NCBI GenBank assembly: GCA_018823835.1
Contig: JAHJHT010000002.1
Span: 930,001 to 994,000 of the forward strand
Direction of reading: 5' to 3'
From: Alphaproteobacteria bacterium
GTDB taxonomy: Bacteria > Pseudomonadota > Alphaproteobacteria > Rhizobiales > Rhizobiaceae
DNA length: 64,000 nucleotides
Shown here: piece by piece, positions 16,141 through 25,087 of the stretch
Position numbering within the stretch: the stretch's first letter is position 1
How the letters are laid out: each line of letters starts with the position of its first letter
Program-made: the position numbers and the translations under genes
The notes under the pieces: generated by a model
The model's input: the letters and a program-made list of their open reading frames with translations, nothing else
Told to the model about the DNA's origin: nothing
Database searches by the model: none

Positions 16141-17508
16141 ATGGAAACGGACCCCCTCATCCTGTCGCGCATCCAGTTTGCGGCCAACATCTCATTCCAC
16201 ATCCTGTTCCCGACCATCACCATCGCGCTCGGATGGATGCTGCTGTTCTTCAAGTGGCGCTACAGCGCGACAGGCAACACGGCCTGGATGCGGGCCTATT
16301 TCACCTGGGTGAAGGTGTTCGCGCTGACCTTCGCCATGGGCGTGGTGTCGGGCGTGACGATGAGCTTCCAGTTCGGCACCAACTGGCCGGGCTACATGCA
16401 GAAGGTCGGCAACATCGCCGGGCCGCTGCTTGCCTACGAGATACTGACTGCCTTCTTCCTCGAGGCCGCCTTCCTCGGCATCATGCTGTTCGGATTCCGA
16501 CGCGTGTCGAACCGGGTGCATACGCTGGCGACGTTCCTTGTCGCCTCAGGCACCACGCTCTCGGCGGTGTGGATCCTGGCGCTCAACAGCTGGATGCAGA
16601 CGCCGGCCGGCTTCGAGATGCGCGACGGCGTCGCCTACGCGACCGACTGGTGGGCGATCGTCTTCAACCCTTCCTTCCCCTACCGCCTTGTGCACATGCT
16701 GCTCGCCTCGGGGCTGACGGTCTCGTTCCTGATCGCCGGACTGTCGACCTTGCGCTATCTGCGCGGCGACCGCTCGGAATCGATGATGAAGGCGTTGCGC
16801 GCGGCGGTGACGGCTGCGGCCGTGCTGATCCCCTTGCAGATGCTCGCCGGAGACCAGCACGGGCTGAACACGCTAGAACACCAGCCGCAGAAGATCGCCG
16901 CGATGGAGGCCAACTGGGAAACCGGCGCCAACGTCCCGCTGGTGCTGTTTGCCATTCCCGACGAGGAGGCGCGCACCAACCATTACGAGGTGACGATCCC
17001 GAACGGGGCCAGCCTGATCCTGCGGCACAGTAGCGACGGCGTGGTGCCCGGCCTGAACGATTATGTCGGCAACCATCCGCCGGTGCTGCCGCTGTTCTGG
17101 AGCTTCCGCATCATGGTCGGCACGGGCATGTTGATGCTTGCGGTGTCGTGGGCGGCGGCGTTCTTCCTGTGGCGGCGCCGGAGCCTGCCCCGACCGCTTG
17201 CGTTGCTGATGGTGCCGATGGCGCTGTCGGGCTGGGTGGCAACCCTGGCCGGCTGGTACACGACCGAGATCGGCCGGCAGCCCTGGCTGGTCAGCGGCGT
17301 GCTTAAGACGGCTGACGCGCTCGGGCCGGTTCCGGGCGGCCATGTCGCGCTGACGCTCGCCATATATCTCATCCTCTACGTGGTGCTGCTTGCCGCCTAT
17401 ATCGGCGTACTGGTGCACCTGTCGCTGAAGGCCGCGAAGGAGGGTGACAGTTCGCCGCTGCCAGGCGTTTTGCACCGGCCGCTGACGCAACCGGTCGCGG
17501 GAGAATGA
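16141..17508 (+). CDS. cydA: Cytochrome bd-type quinol oxidase subunit I (CIO type)
   Basis: 455 residues. Subunit I of the bd oxidase, which oxidises quinol and reduces oxygen at high affinity in the inner membrane. N-terminal His ligand in NISFHILFPTITIALGW, the short Q-loop region GDQHGLNTLEHQPQKIAAMEANWET, and GWYTTEIGRQPW near residue 380 are intact. The short Q-loop and overall match point to the cyanide-insensitive oxidase (CioA) branch. About nine membrane helices. cydB follows 4 bases later. No cydDC or cydX gene is adjacent. No clear FNR or anaerobic box is seen upstream. Confidence 0.95.
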   Translation: METDPLILSRIQFAANISFHILFPTITIALGWMLLFFKWRYSATGNTAWMRAYFTWVKVFALTFAMGVVSGVTMSFQFGTNWPGYMQKVGNIAGPLLAYEILTAFFLEAAFLGIMLFGFRRVSNRVHTLATFLVASGTTLSAVWILALNSWMQTPAGFEMRDGVAYATDWWAIVFNPSFPYRLVHMLLASGLTVSFLIAGLSTLRYLRGDRSESMMKALRAAVTAAAVLIPLQMLAGDQHGLNTLEHQPQKIAAMEANWETGANVPLVLFAIPDEEARTNHYEVTIPNGASLILRHSSDGVVPGLNDYVGNHPPVLPLFWSFRIMVGTGMLMLAVSWAAAFFLWRRRSLPRPLALLMVPMALSGWVATLAGWYTTEIGRQPWLVSGVLKTADALGPVPGGHVALTLAIYLILYVVLLAAYIGVLVHLSLKAAKEGDSSPLPGVLHRPLTQPVAGE

Positions 17509-17512
17509 TGCC

Positions 17513-18514
17513 ATGATCGACTGGGCAACCCTGCTGCCGCTCGCCTTTGCCGGGCTGATGGGTCTGGCGATCCTGATCTATGTGGTGCTCGACGGCTTCG
17601 ACCTCGGCATAGGCATTCTCTTCGCGGTGGCGGAGGAGGAAGACCAGGACCCGATGATCGCCGCGATCGGGCCCTTCTGGGACGCCAACGAAACCTGGCT
17701 CGTGCTGGCGGTCGGGCTGCTGCTGGTGGCCTTCCCCGAGGCGCACGGCGTCATCCTGACGGCGCTCTACCTGCCGGCCTTCGTGCTGCTCTTCGGCCTC
17801 ATCCTGCGCGGCGTTGCCTTCGACTTCCGGGCCAAGGTGCCGGCCGGGCGCAAGCGGCGCTGGAACCGCGCCTTCCTCATCGGATCGCTGATCGCCTCGC
17901 TGGCCGAGGGTTACATGCTCGGCATCTACGTGCTGGGGCTGCAGACGGGGCTCGCTGCCTTTGCCTTCGGCGCGCTGGTGGCGGTCTGCCTCTCCGCCGC
18001 CTATGCCGCGATGGGCGCGGCCTGGCTGATCTACAAGGCGGAAGGCGAATTGCAGAAGAAGGCGGTGAAGTGGCTGCAGCGCCTGCTGCTGTTTACCGTG
18101 CTCGGCATGGCGGCCGTGTCGCTTGCCACGCCCTTCGCCTCGCCGCGCATCTTCGAGCGCTGGTTCGTCTGGCCCGACCTTCTGTACCTGTCGCCGCTGC
18201 CGCTGCTTTCGGGCGTGCTGTTCGTCTATCTCTGGCGCGAGACATTTCACCTGCCGAAGCCGGGGGACCGCCACGCGCTGGTGCCGTTCCTGTGCCTGGC
18301 GGCGATCTTCACGCTCGGCTTCTTCGGTCTCGCCTACTCGTTCTATCCCTTCGTCGTGCCAGACCAGCTGACCATCTGGGAGGCGGCCTCGGCGACAGAA
18401 AGCCTCGGCATCATTTTCGCCGGAACCGCCGTCGTTCTGCCGGTCATCATCGGCTACTCCTTCTATGCCTACCGCGTTTTCGGCGGCAAGGCGGGCGACC
18501 TGCGCTACGACTAG
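17513..18514 (+). CDS. cydB: Cytochrome bd-type quinol oxidase subunit II
   Basis: 333 residues, partner of CydA. The N-terminus has the family block LIYVVLDGFDLGIGILF, followed by IGPFWDANETWLVLAVGLLLVAFP and FDFRAKV. Eight to nine hydrophobic helices span the protein. It starts 4 bases after the cydA stop, so one transcript is expected. It converges on a DUF1127 gene, leaving no room for a cydX-type small subunit directly behind it. Confidence 0.95.
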   Translation: MIDWATLLPLAFAGLMGLAILIYVVLDGFDLGIGILFAVAEEEDQDPMIAAIGPFWDANETWLVLAVGLLLVAFPEAHGVILTALYLPAFVLLFGLILRGVAFDFRAKVPAGRKRRWNRAFLIGSLIASLAEGYMLGIYVLGLQTGLAAFAFGALVAVCLSAAYAAMGAAWLIYKAEGELQKKAVKWLQRLLLFTVLGMAAVSLATPFASPRIFERWFVWPDLLYLSPLPLLSGVLFVYLWRETFHLPKPGDRHALVPFLCLAAIFTLGFFGLAYSFYPFVVPDQLTIWEAASATESLGIIFAGTAVVLPVIIGYSFYAYRVFGGKAGDLRYD

Positions 18515-18535
18515 GCGCAGGCCGCGCGGCGCCGC

Positions 18536-18739
18536 CTAGAAGCGTATCTCGCAGCGGCGGCACTGGCTGCCATTGCGTTCACGCCACAGTCCGAGATCGC
18601 TCAGCACGCGATCGTCGAGGCGCTCCAGGGACGCCCAGTCGCGCGCCACGCGGCGTCTCAGCGCGACGTTGCGGCGCAACGAGGCGACGCTGCCGAACAG
18701 CGCGCCGCCAATGCCATCGTTCAGGTCAAACATGCTCAT
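18536..18739 (-). CDS. DUF1127 small protein
   Basis: 67 residues. The C-terminal half carries the Arg-rich DUF1127 helix pair (RRRVARDWASLERLDDRVLSDLGLWRERNG), matching the usual LxxLDDRxLxDIGLxR core. Small DUF1127 proteins in alphaproteobacteria affect RNA turnover and phosphate or stress responses. The N-terminal 30 residues are a variable, glycine-containing extension. Cys58 and Cys61 lie in the tail (SQCRRCEIRF), which is unusual for the family. Confidence 0.8.
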   Translation of the reverse strand: MSMFDLNDGIGGALFGSVASLRRNVALRRRVARDWASLERLDDRVLSDLGLWRERNGSQCRRCEIRF

Positions 18740-18796
18740 CTCGATGCTCCAGAAGCGGCTGGCGAGGCGTCCCGCCAGCCATTCCAGCGCCTGCCG

Positions 18797-19753
18797 TCAG
18801 GCAACTATCGCGCGCGGCGGCAGGCAGGCCTCGCAGATCGCGCCGATATGGGTGTGGTCGGTGCCGCAGCAGCCGCCGAGAATGCGCATCGTCGGGAACT
18901 GCCGCCGCAGCGCCTGGTAGCGGCGCCCGAGATCGGCCGGATCGCCGGCATCGAGCGTCTCGGACTCGTCGAGTTCCTGGTGGCTCTTCGACGAAGCGTT
19001 GGCCTTGACGCCGCGGACCCGGTTCATCCAGCGCTGGCCGGATTCGAGCGCCGGCATGAAATGCGTCGGATGCGCGCAATTGACCATGAAGTAGGCCGGA
19101 TAGCCGTCGGTTTCGCGGTCGACTGTCTCGATGGCGTCGCGCAATGTCCTGCCGGTAACCAGCCTGCCGTCGGTCTCGACGGTGAAGGAGATCATGCAGG
19201 GCATCGAGTGAGCCCTGGCGGTGCGGGCAATGCCGATCGCCTCGTCGATGTTGGTCAAGGTGTATCCGCTCACCAGGTCGGCATTCGTCGCCGCGAAGGC
19301 CGCGATCTGAGGCGCGTGATAGGCCTCGGCCTCGGCGGCATTCATCTTGCCGGCCTTGTAGCCGTCGCCACGCGGCCCGATGACGCCGCTGATTACACAT
19401 GGCGTGCCCGGCGCCTCCCATTCGGCGCGCAGTTCCTCCAGCATCTCGATCGAGGCCCGGTTGATCGCCTCGAGGCCGGCGGCGTCATAGCCCAGCTTCG
19501 AGCCCCAGTCCGGGTTGGCGCGCCATGTCGCGCTGTCGAGCACGAAACCGACACGCCGTTCGCGAGCCATGTGCAGATACTTCTCGAAATAGGCCTTCAG
19601 TCGGCGCCGGCCATCCGCTGTCTCGAGAAGAACAAAGGAAGCGAAATGCGGCAGGTCGACGCCGTCGTGGAAGATCAGCGTCGTTTCCATTCCGCCGTCG
19701 CTGAGGAACGTTCCGCCATTGGCCTGCGGGAGGTTGTCGCGATACTTGGCCAT
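18797..19753 (-). CDS. Homocysteine S-methyltransferase-family protein
   Basis: 318 residues. Zinc-dependent transfer of a methyl group to homocysteine, giving methionine, is the usual reaction; S-methylmethionine or betaine may be donor. The zinc ligands are present: the first Cys in YFMVNCAHP (about 218) and the pair in ILGGCCGTDHTHI (about 298). The N-terminus LSDGGMETTLIFHDG matches the family. ATAGGAGG-type ribosome site supports the start. Divergent from a TetR regulator, which may control it. Exact donor unknown. Confidence 0.85.
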   Translation of the reverse strand: MAKYRDNLPQANGGTFLSDGGMETTLIFHDGVDLPHFASFVLLETADGRRRLKAYFEKYLHMARERRVGFVLDSATWRANPDWGSKLGYDAAGLEAINRASIEMLEELRAEWEAPGTPCVISGVIGPRGDGYKAGKMNAAEAEAYHAPQIAAFAATNADLVSGYTLTNIDEAIGIARTARAHSMPCMISFTVETDGRLVTGRTLRDAIETVDRETDGYPAYFMVNCAHPTHFMPALESGQRWMNRVRGVKANASSKSHQELDESETLDAGDPADLGRRYQALRRQFPTMRILGGCCGTDHTHIGAICEACLPPRAIVA

Positions 19754-19956
19754 ATGGGCCTCCTATATTTCGGTTTCGATCGCCGCACGGCTCGGCGGCC
19801 GATGACGACGCCTGGAATCTAGGGGGCCAAGGAGTCCAGTAATAGAAATCCTATGGTCCGGCGACACGTTGCCGAAACAAAGCACCTGCATAGCAAGGAC
19901 TTGCCCGATCCTGAGGCGTTTCAACCGATCGATGCGGCAGGCCCGGGCAACTGAAA

Positions 19957-19975
19957 ACCGTACCGGCGGTATGGT
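19957..19975. promoter_or_regulatory. Candidate TetR operator at the 19992 gene
   Basis: ACCGTACCG, one base, CGGTATGGT: a 9-base inverted repeat with a single mismatch, ending 16 bases before the TetR start. GTACCGxCGGTA-like dyads are typical for TetR sites. It could act on both divergent genes. Confidence 0.5.
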
Positions 19976-19991
19976 GAACCGGAGGCTAGAG

Positions 19992-20639
19992 ATGAAAAAA
20001 GGCGCCGAAACCCGCGAGCGAATCCTGGACATCGCCGAGGCGGCGGTCCTGGACAAGGGCTTCGCGGCAACCTCGATCGACGAGATCATCGCCGAGGCCG
20101 GCATTACCAAGAGCGGCTTCTTCTACCATTTCAGGGACAAGAACGAACTTGCCCTGCAGATGGTGGACCGCTTCATCGAAACCAACAATCAGCTTTGCGA
20201 TGACATTTTTGCGCGCGGGCGCGAGCTTTCCGACGATCCGCTCCAGGGGTTCCTGATCGGGCTCAAGCTGCTGGCCGAGACCCTGGCAGAGGTGAAGAGC
20301 AAGCACCCCGGCTGCATCGTCGCCTCCGTGTGCTACCAGGAGCGGTTGTTCGACCGGAAGGTGGTGGAGCGGACGCGAACCTTCACGGTCGACTGGATGG
20401 CGCGGTTTCGCGGCTACCTAGCGGAGATCGCCGAGACCTATCCGGCGCCGGATGCCGAACTCGACGACCTCGCCGAATCCCTGGTCTGCATGATCGAGGG
20501 CGGCATCACGCTGTCCAAGGTGATGGGCGACGTCAGCCACCTGGAGCGACAGGTGATGAGCTACCGCAACATCGTGAGAATGGTGTTTACCGGACGGGGT
20601 CCGGCGCGCGCACGGCCAATGCTGCTGGCAGCCGAATAG
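19992..20639 (+). CDS. TetR/AcrR-family regulator
   Basis: 215 residues. The helix-turn-helix is at about 5-55 (ETRERILDIAEAAVLDKGFAATSIDEIIAEAGITKSGFFYHFRDKNELALQMVDRF by position). The C-domain contains CIVASVCYQERLFD and a conserved-looking LAESLVCMIEGGITLSKV block near the dimer interface. The ATG of MKKGAETRERI follows GGAGG at 8 bases; upstream in-frame codons lack coding character. It is divergent from the homocysteine methyltransferase-like gene 238 bases away. Ligand unknown. Confidence 0.88.
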   Translation: MKKGAETRERILDIAEAAVLDKGFAATSIDEIIAEAGITKSGFFYHFRDKNELALQMVDRFIETNNQLCDDIFARGRELSDDPLQGFLIGLKLLAETLAEVKSKHPGCIVASVCYQERLFDRKVVERTRTFTVDWMARFRGYLAEIAETYPAPDAELDDLAESLVCMIEGGITLSKVMGDVSHLERQVMSYRNIVRMVFTGRGPARARPMLLAAE

Positions 20640-20661
20640 GCTCGGCCATCTCGGCGCGCCG

Positions 20662-22002
20662 CTAGGCGCGCGCCGCCATGCGCTGCACGCCGCGCAGATT
20701 GGCGAGCGTCGTGTCGGCGTCGACGGGGCGACCGAACAGGAAGCCCTGCCCTCCGCGGCAACCGAACTGCAGCAGACGATCGGCCTGCGCCTCCTGCTCG
20801 ACGCCCTCGGCGACGACGTCCATGCCCAGGCCCTCGCACATCGCCAGGATGGCGCGGATGATGTGTTCGGAGGGCCGGTCCTCCAGCATGGTGGCGATGA
20901 AGCTGCGGTCGATCTTCAGCTTGTCGAAATGGAAATCGCGCAGGCGGCCGAGCGATGACTGGCCGGTGCCGAAATCGTCAAGAGAAACGCGGATGCCGCT
21001 GCGGCGCAGGTCCTCGACGGCCTTGCCGGCGGAGGCCGGGTCCGACATCAGGCCGGTCTCGGTGATCTCGACCTCGAGGCGGCGCGGGTTGAAGCCGACG
21101 CGACCGAGGATCGAGAGGATCTGCAGGCCGGTGTTCTGGTCGACAAGCTGGGAGGGCGAGAGGTTGAAGGCGATGAACAGGTCCTGCGGCCAGTGGCAGG
21201 CTGCCTCCGTCGCCTTGCGCAGCACAAGCTGCGACAGCGGGCCGATGATGCCGCGCTCCTCGGCGATCGGAATGAAGGTGGTCGGCGGGACAGGGCCGAG
21301 ATCCGGGTCGGTCCAGCGCGCGAGCGTCTCGAACCCGATCGTGCGGCGCGTCCTGAGGTCGATGATGGGCTGGAAATGCGGCTCGACATCGCCGGCCGAG
21401 ACAGCACGCCTTAGAGCCTGCTCGATGCGGGTAACGCGCTTGGCAGCCTCTTCCATTTCCTGCGTGAAGATGACCACGGCGCCGCGGCCCGACCGCTTGG
21501 CCCTGTAGAGCGCCGTTTCGGCCTTGTGGATCAGAACCTCGGTGGTCTCGTCGCCGGAATGGAAAAGCGAGCAGCCGACAGAGGCCGACAGGCGCGCCGA
21601 GCGGGCGCCGACGTCATAGGGGGCGGACAGGATCTCGATCAGCATGCGCGCCTTTTCGGCGGCGGCCTCTTCGCTGAACACCATCGGGAAGAGGAAGGCG
21701 AATTCGTCGGCGCCGATGCGGGTGACGGTGGAGTGGCCGTCCATCGCAGCGCGCAGGCGCATCGCCACCTGAACGAGAATCTCGTCGCCGGCCTTATGGC
21801 CGAAAAGGTCGTTGATCGGCTTGAACCCGTCGAGGTCGATGATGCCGACAGCGAAGGGCGCCGGATCCTCGGCGCGCTCGCTGATCAGGCGCTCGACCTT
21901 GTCGGAAAAACGCCGATGATTTCCAAGCCCCGTCAGGGGATCGGTGAACGCGAGTTCACTGTTATCCCTGCTGGACTGACCTTGGGCAAAAAGCCGCTGC
22001 AT
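20662..22002 (-). CDS. GGDEF-EAL protein, probable c-di-GMP phosphodiesterase
   Basis: 446 residues, cytosolic, with only a short N-terminal tail before the GGDEF domain (about 18-175). The signature reads GADEF rather than GGDEF, so cyclase activity is doubtful. The EAL domain (about 190-440) has FETLARW (ETL instead of EAL) but keeps the catalytic pattern: FNLSPSQL, EITETGL, LDDFGTG, KIDRSFI and EGVEQ. The likely role is hydrolysis of c-di-GMP with the GGDEF half as a GTP sensor. No sensory domain is attached. Start supported by GGGAAG upstream. Same strand as the GT-C-like gene, 149 bases after it. Confidence 0.9.
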   Translation of the reverse strand: MQRLFAQGQSSRDNSELAFTDPLTGLGNHRRFSDKVERLISERAEDPAPFAVGIIDLDGFKPINDLFGHKAGDEILVQVAMRLRAAMDGHSTVTRIGADEFAFLFPMVFSEEAAAEKARMLIEILSAPYDVGARSARLSASVGCSLFHSGDETTEVLIHKAETALYRAKRSGRGAVVIFTQEMEEAAKRVTRIEQALRRAVSAGDVEPHFQPIIDLRTRRTIGFETLARWTDPDLGPVPPTTFIPIAEERGIIGPLSQLVLRKATEAACHWPQDLFIAFNLSPSQLVDQNTGLQILSILGRVGFNPRRLEVEITETGLMSDPASAGKAVEDLRRSGIRVSLDDFGTGQSSLGRLRDFHFDKLKIDRSFIATMLEDRPSEHIIRAILAMCEGLGMDVVAEGVEQEAQADRLLQFGCRGGQGFLFGRPVDADTTLANLRGVQRMAARA

Positions 22003-22151
22003 CGCTTCCCGGTTTATTGTCTGTACTTATGCCCGAAACTTCGCAGCAAAGCGTTTAGGAAAGGTATCGGTGCGCCTGCAAAGGCGAAAAGAACCGTTCG
22101 TCCAGCAATCACCCAGGGTAAGCTTGGCGAATACAGGTGCCGCTGCGCGGG

Positions 22152-23969
22152 TCAGGGTGCATTGCGGATACGGTAGAGTTCGATCGGACGGCCGAGGCTT
22201 TCGGGCACAGCTTCAAGCCAACCGGGAGCCTTGCCGGCGACAAGCGCAGCGAGCAGCCCGTCCGGTGCGCGGCCGGCGAGCGCCCTCGTCTCGCCATTGC
22301 CGCGGCAGAGCGCAACGAGGGTGATGCCATTGCTCCGCGCGATGTCGTCCGCCGCAGCGACCGGCCCGACAAAGGCGCGAAGCGCGGCGAGATTGCCGTC
22401 GACATTGCGGTGGTAGGGGCCGGTAAGGACGCGGTGCGGAGTATGGCGCAACATGGGTGCGCCGAGATTGGAGATCACCAGGATGGGTTGTGGCGGCATC
22501 CCGGCCAGTTCGGCGTAGTCATCGCTCTTCTGGCATTTCGACAGGGCGGCTGCTGCGCCTGCGCCGGACGCGTCGGCGTCGGCCGGAGACAGGGCCCACA
22601 TGCCGGCAACTCCGAGCATGATCCAGGTCAGGTTGAGCGATACCAGCCAGGCCCCGACGAGCCGCAGCGAGGCGGCGGTTCCCGGCTGCGAGACAGCGCG
22701 CCGGCGCCAGCCAGCGACCCAGATGGCGAGCGGTATGACGGCCAGCGGGACCGAGAAGCGCGAGCCGCGCAACTGCCACGCGCTGACCGCAAAGGCGACA
22801 AGCAGGAACAGGGCGACGAGCAGTTCGCCGCGCCGCAGGCCCCGCCTCAGCATAGCGAGCACCATGACAGCGAGGCCGATCAACGGCGTCATGTAATGCG
22901 CAGCGGCACTTTCCGTGTCGAGCGTGATGACGCGCCACAGCGGCTGCGCCTCGGCTACCGAGTCCAGCCAGTAGTCCTTCAGGATCGGGTCGAGGCCGGC
23001 ATAGGGGTCTGCCAGGCACTGCGGAAATGAGAGCACGGCAACGGAAGCGGCTACGGTGCCGAGCACGACGATTGCCGCTGCACGCGCGGCGAAGCTGCGC
23101 CGCAATACCGGCATCGCGGCAATCGCCGCAAGGCCGAGGCCGGCAACAATGCCAAGTGATGATTGCGGCAGGGAATAGGCGTCGCAGGCAACCACGCCCC
23201 AGGCGGAGGGCGGAACGGTTACGCCCAACACCAGGGCCGAGGTGGCGGCGAAGGCCAGACCGAAACCGAAAGCCGGGCCGGCAGCCCTCTCGCCGTCGAA
23301 CAACAGCCAGCCGGCGACGAAAAGGCCGGCGGCGGCGACGAAAGGGGCCGTCTCCATGCCAACCGCCAGCATCAGGACGGCCGAAACGCCGGCCCACCAC
23401 GCCGCGCGCGCAGCCTGCGCTGCATCAAGCAGAAAAAGGAGCGTCGCCAGCATCAGAACGAGCTGGATATTGTGATGGTCGAGCGTGCCGGGCACGAAGA
23501 TGCCGGTGAAATGCAGCGTCACGGCACCGATCAGCAGCGTTGGGAAGGTCGCTTCGTCGCCGCCGAGCCGCCAGGCGATGGCAAGCAGCAGCCAGAGCGC
23601 GGCGGCATAGAGCAGCAGGGGCCACAGCACCATGGCGACAGACTCGCCGCTGGTGACGGAGCCAGTGACGGCGGAGGCCGCGAGCACGATAACGGCGATC
23701 GGCGCATCGACGAGGCGCGACCAGTGCATCGTAAAGCCGCCCTCGAGGCCCATGCGGTATTGCTGCAGGTCGAACCAGCCCTGTCCGGCAATGAGATCGC
23801 GCACCTCGACAAGCCTGAGCAGGCTGTCATTGTCCGCGCCGCTGTCGAAAAGGGTCGGAAACCCCTTGGATGCGGCAAGCAGGACAAGCAGGAGCGAAGC
23901 GCCCAAGGCCATGGCGGCATGGCGCCACCCGGGTGACCGTTCGCCCGGTCGCTCTATGGCCAGTGTCAT
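22152..23969 (-). CDS. GT-C-like multi-pass membrane protein (putative glycosyltransferase)
   Basis: 605 residues with about 12 membrane segments and a soluble C-terminal part (about 490-605). The first loop contains paired acids (DSGADNDSLLRLVEVRDLIAG) and MHWSRLVDAP; a second loop has GTLDHHNIQL. This placing of acidic DxD-type and DHH motifs resembles STT3/PglB and other GT-C enzymes that take sugars from polyprenyl-phosphate carriers. Divergent from the GT2-GtrA pair, which could supply such a lipid-linked sugar. I know no characterised member, so the activity is inferred. Confidence 0.62.
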   Translation of the reverse strand: MTLAIERPGERSPGWRHAAMALGASLLLVLLAASKGFPTLFDSGADNDSLLRLVEVRDLIAGQGWFDLQQYRMGLEGGFTMHWSRLVDAPIAVIVLAASAVTGSVTSGESVAMVLWPLLLYAAALWLLLAIAWRLGGDEATFPTLLIGAVTLHFTGIFVPGTLDHHNIQLVLMLATLLFLLDAAQAARAAWWAGVSAVLMLAVGMETAPFVAAAGLFVAGWLLFDGERAAGPAFGFGLAFAATSALVLGVTVPPSAWGVVACDAYSLPQSSLGIVAGLGLAAIAAMPVLRRSFAARAAAIVVLGTVAASVAVLSFPQCLADPYAGLDPILKDYWLDSVAEAQPLWRVITLDTESAAAHYMTPLIGLAVMVLAMLRRGLRRGELLVALFLLVAFAVSAWQLRGSRFSVPLAVIPLAIWVAGWRRRAVSQPGTAASLRLVGAWLVSLNLTWIMLGVAGMWALSPADADASGAGAAAALSKCQKSDDYAELAGMPPQPILVISNLGAPMLRHTPHRVLTGPYHRNVDGNLAALRAFVGPVAAADDIARSNGITLVALCRGNGETRALAGRAPDGLLAALVAGKAPGWLEAVPESLGRPIELYRIRNAP

Positions 23970-24085
23970 GGGATGCCACTCGGTTGCTCGGAAGATCAGG
24001 CGCCTAAACCTAGCCTTAACGGCTTCAATAAATAGTAAAGCGCCGCGCCACGGCTTCCGTGCAGCGCGCGATAGCGGAGTTTTCG

Positions 24086-25087
24086 ATGCCCGACATGAAC
24101 GCCGACCTGGACATCGCGGTCCTCATCCCTTGCTACAACGAGGAGCACACGATCGGCGACGTGGTGACACGGTTCCGCGCCTCGCTGCCCTCGGCGACCA
24201 TCTACGTCTACGACAATAATTCGAGCGATCTGACAGCTCTTAAGGCGCGCGCCTGCGGCGCGATCGTGGTGCCCGAGCCACGCCAGGGCAAGGGCAACGT
24301 GGTCCGGCGCATGTTCGCCGACATCGAGGCCGACATCTACCTGATGGCGGACGGCGACGGCACCTATGCGCCCGAAGACGCGCCGCTGCTGATCAACACA
24401 CTGCTGACCGGCCGGGCCGACATGGCCGTCGGCACCCGGCGCGGCGTCACCGACGACGCCGGCCGTGCCGGCCACGCCTTCGGCAACCGCATCTTCAACG
24501 GCCTCTACAAGCGGCTCTTCGGGCGCGACTTCACCGACATCTTCTCCGGCTACCGCGCCTTCACGCGGCGCTTCGTGAAGAGTTTCCCGGCAGTCTCGGG
24601 CGGCTTCGAGATCGAGACTGAAATGTCGGTTCATGCCTCCCAACTGAAGCTGCCGGTCAGCGAGATCGGCCTCGACTACGGCAGGCGGCCGGAGGGGTCG
24701 GCGTCGAAACTGTCTACCTATCGCGACGGTGCCAAGATCCTTTGGATGTTCGCGATGCTTGCCAAGGAGACCCGCCCTGTCGGCTTCTTCGGCGTGATCG
24801 CGGCGCTGTTTGCCACGGCCAGCCTTGTACTGATGACGCCTATCCTGATCGAGTACGCCGCCACCGGGCTGGTGCCGCGCATGCCGACATGGGTGCTGTC
24901 GCTCGGGCTGCTGATGTTTTCAGCGCTGATGGTGATGACGGGCCTGATCCTCGATTCCGTGTCGCGCGGACGGGCCGAACAGAAGCGGAGCTTCTATCTC
25001 AGCCTGCCTGCCCGCCAGACCGGCCGCGCGCCGCGCGCCATCGGACAGGCGCCGGCCAAGCGCGGAACGGCCACGCGCGCGGCATGA
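24086..25087 (+). CDS. GT2 polyprenyl-phosphate glycosyltransferase (GtrB/DPM1-like)
   Basis: 333 residues. Transfers a sugar from a nucleotide donor onto a polyprenyl phosphate at the inner face of the membrane. GT-A core: AVLIPCYNEEHTIGDVV, YVYDNNSSDLT, MADGDGTYAPED (DxD-type metal site) and DIFSGYRAFTRRFVKSFPA. Two C-terminal membrane helices (about 238-262 and 270-298) anchor it. Start at MPDMNADLD behind GGAG; a GTG 9 codons earlier is the alternative. The stop overlaps the GtrA start (ATGA). The same trio logic is known from phage gtrABC, but no phage genes are here. Confidence 0.85.
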   Translation: MPDMNADLDIAVLIPCYNEEHTIGDVVTRFRASLPSATIYVYDNNSSDLTALKARACGAIVVPEPRQGKGNVVRRMFADIEADIYLMADGDGTYAPEDAPLLINTLLTGRADMAVGTRRGVTDDAGRAGHAFGNRIFNGLYKRLFGRDFTDIFSGYRAFTRRFVKSFPAVSGGFEIETEMSVHASQLKLPVSEIGLDYGRRPEGSASKLSTYRDGAKILWMFAMLAKETRPVGFFGVIAALFATASLVLMTPILIEYAATGLVPRMPTWVLSLGLLMFSALMVMTGLILDSVSRGRAEQKRSFYLSLPARQTGRAPRAIGQAPAKRGTATRAA

